DNA from: Rhodoferax sp.
Lineage (GTDB): Bacteria > Pseudomonadota > Gammaproteobacteria > Burkholderiales > Burkholderiaceae_C
Direction: 5' to 3'
Length of the DNA: 39,757 nucleotides
Assembly: GCA_029865845.1 (NCBI GenBank)
Contig: JARXAM010000056.1
Coordinates: forward strand, 1 to 39,757
A program made the position numbers and the translations under genes. Under the pieces are notes generated by a model. That model was not told the origin of the DNA. It saw only the letters and a list, made by a program, of their open reading frames with translations, and did not search any database. Positions 36,120 to 39,757 of the stretch are shown piece after piece. Every line of letters starts with the position of its first letter. The stretch's first letter is position 1.

Positions 36120-37097
36120 CTAATAGTCTCTTTCGGAGAACCGAAATTGCTTTCGCCATTCCGTCGGTGCAATGCCAAATTGGCGACGGAAGTGCAACCG
36201 CAGTGACTCTACCGATCCGAATCCGGCCCGCTCTGCAACAAACTCCATGGATCCGCCGGTGGACTCCAAAAGTCGCTGGGCATAGGCCAATCGCTCAGAC
36301 AGCAACCACGACAAAACACCCATGCCCGTGAGCTGCTTGAACTGCCGGGTAAAGGTTCGGCGGCTCATGAAGGTGCGCTCAGCGAGGGAGTCTACGGTGT
36401 GAGTGAGGTGTGGGTTCTCGCGAATCCAATCAAACAAATCAGAGAGGCGAGAATTTGCTGGAGTAACTGGTATCGGTTGCTCGATAAATTGAGCCTGCCC
36501 ACCTTGGCGGTGCGGAGAAACTACCAAACGCCTGGCCACACTATTGGCCACTTGTGAGCCATGCATTTGACGCAGCAGGTAGAGGCAACAGTCGAGCCCC
36601 GCTGCCGTGCCGGCAGAGGTGACCACTCCACGGTCTTCCACATAGAGCACATCAGCATCCAATTGAACCGCGGGATACCGCGCACCAAAGTCTTTGGCAT
36701 AGGCCCAATGGGTCGTTGCCTTGCGCCCGTCCAGCAAACCCGCTTCAGCCAACACAAACGCGCCCAAGCAAAGGCCCACAATCTTAGCGCCGCGCTCGTG
36801 CGCAACATTCAACGCTTTGAGCAGTGACTTCGGAGGACTTTCTGCGACATCACGCCAACTGGGCACGATGATGGTCGCGGCATGTTGCAGTGCCGACAGT
36901 CCATAACGAACGTCGATATCGAACCCGACAGAAGTACGCAGCCTGCCTGACTCAGCGGCACATACTTTGAAGTCGATCGGTGGGCAACCCGGGTGGCTTT
37001 CACCGAACACCACGCACGGTGTAGCCAAGTGAAAGGGGCTGATCAGATCGAAAGCAACGACCGCGATTGAATCTGTAGAAGTTTCAGGATTCGGCAT
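36120..37097 (-). CDS. GATase1-like AraC-family regulator (FtrA type)
   Basis: A 325-residue regulator with an N-terminal DJ-1/PfpI-like domain (about 10-190) and a C-terminal AraC double HTH (about 220-320). The first has IIVPSWRD, the nucleophile-elbow-like GAKIVGLCLGAFVLAEAGLLDGRKATTHWAYA with a Cys, and VVTSAGTAAGLDCCLYLLR. The second has LAERTFMSRRTFTRQFKQLTG and FGSVESLRLHFRRQFGIAPTEWRK. Family members sense small metabolites, such as betaine-like or arginine-like compounds, not aromatic amines in particular. Divergent from the HD-domain gene, its likely target. Confidence 0.92.
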   Translation of the reverse strand: MPNPETSTDSIAVVAFDLISPFHLATPCVVFGESHPGCPPIDFKVCAAESGRLRTSVGFDIDVRYGLSALQHAATIIVPSWRDVAESPPKSLLKALNVAHERGAKIVGLCLGAFVLAEAGLLDGRKATTHWAYAKDFGARYPAVQLDADVLYVEDRGVVTSAGTAAGLDCCLYLLRQMHGSQVANSVARRLVVSPHRQGGQAQFIEQPIPVTPANSRLSDLFDWIRENPHLTHTVDSLAERTFMSRRTFTRQFKQLTGMGVLSWLLSERLAYAQRLLESTGGSMEFVAERAGFGSVESLRLHFRRQFGIAPTEWRKQFRFSERDY

Positions 37098-37196
37098 ATT
37101 GGCCTAATCTTACTGATCATTGTCAAACGAGCCACTTAGCAACAGCCGCATCACTCGACAAAATTCTGGCCAGAAAACAAACTTGTTGAGGGCTCC

Positions 37197-37757
37197 ATGA
37201 AATATGAAACGACTGTCTACCCGACGCTACCTTTGGTTGAGCATATTCTCCAACCCTGGCGAACTCGCATCGGCCCTGATTTCGACGGATACAAAAACCA
37301 CGTGTATCGCATGCTGCACTGCTGCTTCGCACTGGCGCCGTGCACTGACGAAGATCGCAAGAAACTCATCATTGCCGCCTGCCACCATGACATCGGCATT
37401 TGGTCTGACCATACCGTCGACTACCTGCCGCCCTCGATCCGTGAAGCGGTCGCATACCTGCATGCCAATCAACTGAATCAATGGGAGGAGGAAGTCACTT
37501 TGCTCATTGACCTCCACCACAAGGTGCGTGCAATCAAAGGAGAGTTGGCTGAAAAGTATCCACTGCTGGAGGTATTCAGGCGGGCAGACTTGGCCGACTT
37601 TTCTCTCGGGCTGATCTTGGGCGGTGTGCCCAGGCGCTACTTTGCAAGCGTCAAACGCCAGTTCCCCAATGCAGGGTTTCACAAGATGCTTATGAAGTCA
37701 GCTGGGGGATGGTTTGCAAAGCATCCACTGTCACCACCGCCTTTTATGAGGTGGTGA
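37197..37757 (+). CDS. HD-domain protein
   Basis: A 186-residue protein with a predicted HD metal-dependent phosphohydrolase fold: H35 in YKNHVYRM, the H64-D65 pair in AACHHDIGIWSDH and a later D in FRRADLADFSLG. No second domain. Substrate cannot be inferred. GAGGG precedes the ATG at 37197. Divergent from the GATase1-AraC regulator with 99 bp between, so probably controlled by it. Confidence 0.82.
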   Translation: MKYETTVYPTLPLVEHILQPWRTRIGPDFDGYKNHVYRMLHCCFALAPCTDEDRKKLIIAACHHDIGIWSDHTVDYLPPSIREAVAYLHANQLNQWEEEVTLLIDLHHKVRAIKGELAEKYPLLEVFRRADLADFSLGLILGGVPRRYFASVKRQFPNAGFHKMLMKSAGGWFAKHPLSPPPFMRW

Positions 37758-38373
37758 TTTCGCAAGGCATCAAGCAGGTCTCGACTTTCCACCCGTTCTC
37801 TGCAGCACTGTCTTTGGGGATCTATATCGAACAGCAAGGGTGATGGCCAATTGGACAGACTATGGTCATCACGCGAATCCTGCTAGCTGACTAGGATTTC
37901 AAAGAGGCGTTAATTCCGGCAGAGTGTTCATATACCGATGAATGTCTGCTATCGAGCGATGCGCCATACACGCTTTGGGTCGCAGGGCGTCCAACATCGC
38001 CAAATCTTGCGTTGCATACCCCTATGCATGATTGTCGCCGTTCGCGAGAGAGTTGATTTGACTCACTGATGACGTTGCCCGCATGCGGAGCAACTCACTC
38101 TGGTCAATTCGAGAATGCCAGCTGTCGGTGGTCAGCTATTCCCAGAACAGATGGTCAAGTTAACCGGAATACGCAGTCTTTGAAACCGGCAACAGCCCTA
38201 ACCGAAGACATGTGGACCATCACGATATATGAATGCGTGGAAATGCAGCAGTAGACTCTCGAGAAACTCATAGGGACCACTCACTTGACAGCAGCAAAGT
38301 GAGGAGCAGATCGTGATCATTTGTCCATGTTGTACCGAGCCTATTCGGACTATTCAAAGCAGACTGCACACAA
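37758..38373. other. Intergenic region, no supported gene
   Basis: About 615 bp. A shortened relative of the dispersed repeat (GAATGTCTGCT ... CGCTTTGGGTCG, about 37940-37982) is present. Short open frames lack any family signature. Confidence 0.5.
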
Positions 38374-38673
38374 ATGCCCATTTCTCGCTTCACATTCATT
38401 GTCAAAACACCGGGTTACTCGCCGAAAGTTCACCGTAGCATCCTCGCGACGGACTACTTCACAACGGTGATCGTCGGTGTGGCTAACTTAGCGTCCGCAG
38501 TACTTGTCGCCAAGGAGTAAGCTGAGTCCGGAACGCAGCTCATTGAACTTTGTGGCGGTTTCACGCAAGAAGAGGCTAGCCAAGTTCGCCTTCAGGTGCC
38601 ACACACGCTCCCAGTCGGAATGGTTTCCTATACCGCTGAACAAGAGGCAGAGTTGGCTCGTCTGTTCGCTTGA
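38374..38673 (+). pseudogene. DUF6506-like small protein gene with an in-frame stop
   Basis: The frame from ATG 38374 reads MPISRFTFIVKTPGYSPKVH, then FTTVIVGVANLASAVLVAKE, TAA (38518-38520), then AESGTQLIELCGGFTQEEA, VPHTLPVGMVSYTAEQEAEL and TGA at 38671. Both halves together make a coherent 99-codon protein that I recognise as DUF6506-like. The TAA sits where I would expect a hydrophobic residue, so one substitution, for example from TTA, explains it. No frameshift. The family's function is not known to me. Ordinary ORF calling would miss it. Confidence 0.65.
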
Positions 38674-38832
38674 AAGTGCTGCAACGCTTCAACCAGGTTC
38701 CCAAATTGCTGCCTTCGTTTAATTGCCGCTCTATGCCGAAAGCATAATTGCACACAATCACATCGATGTCCCATAGTGAAGGCATTAGGTGCCGCTGAGG
38801 CACTTCAATGCGAGCCTGAACCAGAGCCAAAC

Positions 38833-39243
38833 TCAATCTGCACTCGCTGCCTCGTAGTCGGAATGAACGTGCCACCAACGTGGCATGCGCGAGACGTAAG
38901 AGTGGTATGTCGGAGCAAAATCTTTCAGGTGGGGTTTGTCAAATACACCTGTTGCGAGTGCGATGGTCGGCTCGTCGTCGATTGCGCCGATAGTGGTGCC
39001 GCAGGTGCTGCAAAACGCTCGACTAGAGGAAGAGGAAGAACGCCATGTCGATGGTTTACCGCTAGGGCCTGTCCATTCGACACTAAGGGCAGGGAACTCG
39101 ACCCATGTGAGTGTCAAAGAGCCAGAGTGTTTACGGCAGCTTGTGCACGAGCAAGTATGGGGTTTGCCAAGTGCGCCAGTCGCTCGGAACCTGATAGCGC
39201 CGCACAAGCAGCCGCCTTCGTATTGTTTGGGTTTCACGTTCAT
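38833..39243 (-). CDS. GFA-family (glutathione-dependent formaldehyde-activating-like) protein
   Basis: A 136-residue zinc-binding protein of the GFA/CENP-V fold. Cysteine motifs are CLCG in YEGGCLCGAIRFRATG, C-x-C-x2-C in HTCSCTSCRKHSG and C-x2-C in RAFCSTCGTTIG, the usual two-zinc arrangement. I chose the ATG at 39243 because the domain starts right after it; a longer reading to 39330 adds residues unlike the family. Family members are annotated as formaldehyde-activating enzymes, but most lack proven activity. Confidence 0.9.
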   Translation of the reverse strand: MNVKPKQYEGGCLCGAIRFRATGALGKPHTCSCTSCRKHSGSLTLTWVEFPALSVEWTGPSGKPSTWRSSSSSSRAFCSTCGTTIGAIDDEPTIALATGVFDKPHLKDFAPTYHSYVSRMPRWWHVHSDYEAASAD

Positions 39244-39382
39244 CGTGGTAGTGGTCGCGAATAAGTGAAGACGGATGAGAAGACACCTCCACGCGCATTT
39301 TGGGTTGAAGCAATAGGCTTTTTCTGCCAAGGGTCGATATCCCTCCGTCGCAGTCCACAGAGATTTCGGCTAGCTGTGTTCC

Positions 39383-39438
39383 CATAATGGCCGCTTCGGG
39401 GCAGCGATTTGTACTGTCTGGAAGAGCGCTTTGGGTCG
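39383..39438 (-). repeat. Dispersed intergenic repeat, copy C
   Basis: The reverse complement shares CGACCCAAAGCG and a CCCC-AAGCGG-CAT block with copy A at the same spacing (about 25 nt between blocks). More diverged than copy B. Confidence 0.55.
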
Positions 39439-39476
39439 AATCCCGACGTTTATTGGATTGGTTCGCGAAAAGTAAG

Positions 39477-39521
39477 GTGTTAAGTGGCACACAATAGACA
39501 AAATTGAGTGTTGAGTGGCAC
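39477..39521. repeat. Direct repeats GTGTTRAGTGGCAC
   Basis: Two 14-bp copies differing at one base (39477-39490 and 39508-39521), starts 31 bp apart, about three helical turns. Could be tandem binding sites or the relic of an insertion-sequence end. Confidence 0.55.
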
Positions 39522-39669
39522 GATCGTGGAATGTGCATTTACAAGCCACAAAGTCCATCCCTTATCAATCAACTACTTAGATTAGGGAAGCGTGGATACA
39601 TAAATGACGTTCCGCACAAGGGCTATTTCTCCCGATGTTTGCCAGACGTGAGCGACTTGAAATCACGGT

Positions 39670-39698
39670 TTGTTGGATTCCTTGGCTTCCCCTATAGT
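39670..39698 (+). promoter_or_regulatory. Candidate promoter for the riboswitch transcript
   Basis: TTGTTG (39670-39675), 17-nt spacer, TATAGT (39693-39698), a sigma70-like pair placed so that transcription would start just before the riboswitch aptamer. Confidence 0.45.
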
Positions 39699-39712
39699 CT
39701 GGCTTTTGCGCG

Positions 39713-39757
39713 TTGAGCGCATGGGCAAACCTGCCGAGAGGCAGGGACGCAAAGCCT
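39713..39757 (+). ncRNA. c-di-GMP-I (GEMM) riboswitch aptamer, cut by window edge
   Basis: GAGCGCATGGGCAAACC, then a CTGCC-GAGA-GGCAG stem-loop with a GNRA tetraloop, then GGGACGCAAAGCCT. This is the signature first half of the GEMM-I aptamer: the GGGCAAACC strand, the tetraloop hairpin and GACGCAAAGCC. The second hairpin with its receptor and the expression platform lie beyond the window. It should control the next plus-strand gene in response to cyclic di-GMP. Confidence 0.88.

Larger units (their letters stand above)
39244..39712. other. Intergenic region upstream of the riboswitch
   Basis: No supported gene. Holds repeat copy C (39383-39438), a pair of 14-bp direct repeats (39477-39490, 39508-39521) and a candidate promoter for the riboswitch. 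Confidence 0.55.

Noticed and set aside
39504-39716. 70-codon plus-strand frame just before the riboswitch
   Set aside because: Covers the promoter and direct repeats, has no family signature and ends in the riboswitch leader; probably chance.

Overview
The window reads as chromosomal DNA of a betaproteobacterium, most likely Comamonadaceae (Rhodoferax/Polaromonas-like). The grounds are a groES-groEL pair under a CIRCE element, a Paa pathway carried with a Liv-type ABC transporter, and copies of a short intergenic repeat with a CGACCCAAAG core of a kind I associate with that family. The placement is by recognition only; no search was run.

Layout. 1-1160: groEL (5' part only) and groES on the minus strand, with a heat-shock-like promoter and a perfect CIRCE operator. 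1.4-4.3 kb: a divergent TetR regulator / aldo-keto reductase pair and a SOUL heme-binding-like protein. 5.1-6.1 kb: paaX, the phenylacetyl-CoA-responsive repressor, then a 1.1 kb gap holding a terminator and a likely operator/promoter. 7.2-27.8 kb: a single-direction, tightly packed cluster of about 20 genes: livH-livM-livG, a livF fused to an N-terminal hemerythrin-like domain, paaN, paaG, paaH, paaI, paaK, paaJ, a periplasmic binding protein, a paaF-like hydratase, paaA-B-C-D-E, paaZ, paaY and a FeaR-like AraC regulator. 28.2-30.1 kb: a divergent AraC regulator and an exported MBL-like protein with a degenerate metal site. 30.1-30.9 kb: a decayed IS3-family element. 31.6-35.8 kb: phenylacetaldehyde dehydrogenase (feaB-like), a periplasmic copper/TPQ amine oxidase (tynA) and a small membrane protein. 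36.1-37.8 kb: a divergent GATase1-AraC regulator and an HD-domain protein. 38.4-39.8 kb: a DUF6506-like gene broken by an in-frame stop, a GFA-family protein on the other strand, and at the right edge the 5' part of a c-di-GMP-I (GEMM) riboswitch cut by the window.

How it works together. The genes describe a complete route from aromatic amines to central metabolism. TynA oxidises phenylethylamine or tyramine in the periplasm, FeaB oxidises the aldehyde to phenylacetate, PaaK makes phenylacetyl-CoA, PaaABCE epoxidises the ring with O2, PaaG isomerises to the oxepin, PaaZ opens the ring and oxidises the semialdehyde, and PaaJ, PaaF and PaaH complete beta-oxidation to acetyl-CoA and succinyl-CoA. 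The Liv transporter embedded in the same run probably imports an aromatic acid. The most unusual item is the fusion of a di-iron hemerythrin-like (HHE) domain to the transporter ATPase, which could tie uptake to oxygen or redox state in a pathway whose ring attack needs O2. Other items worth a second look are the broken DUF6506 gene, the truncated riboswitch, the placement of the FeaR-like gene at the end of the paa run, and a dispersed intergenic repeat.
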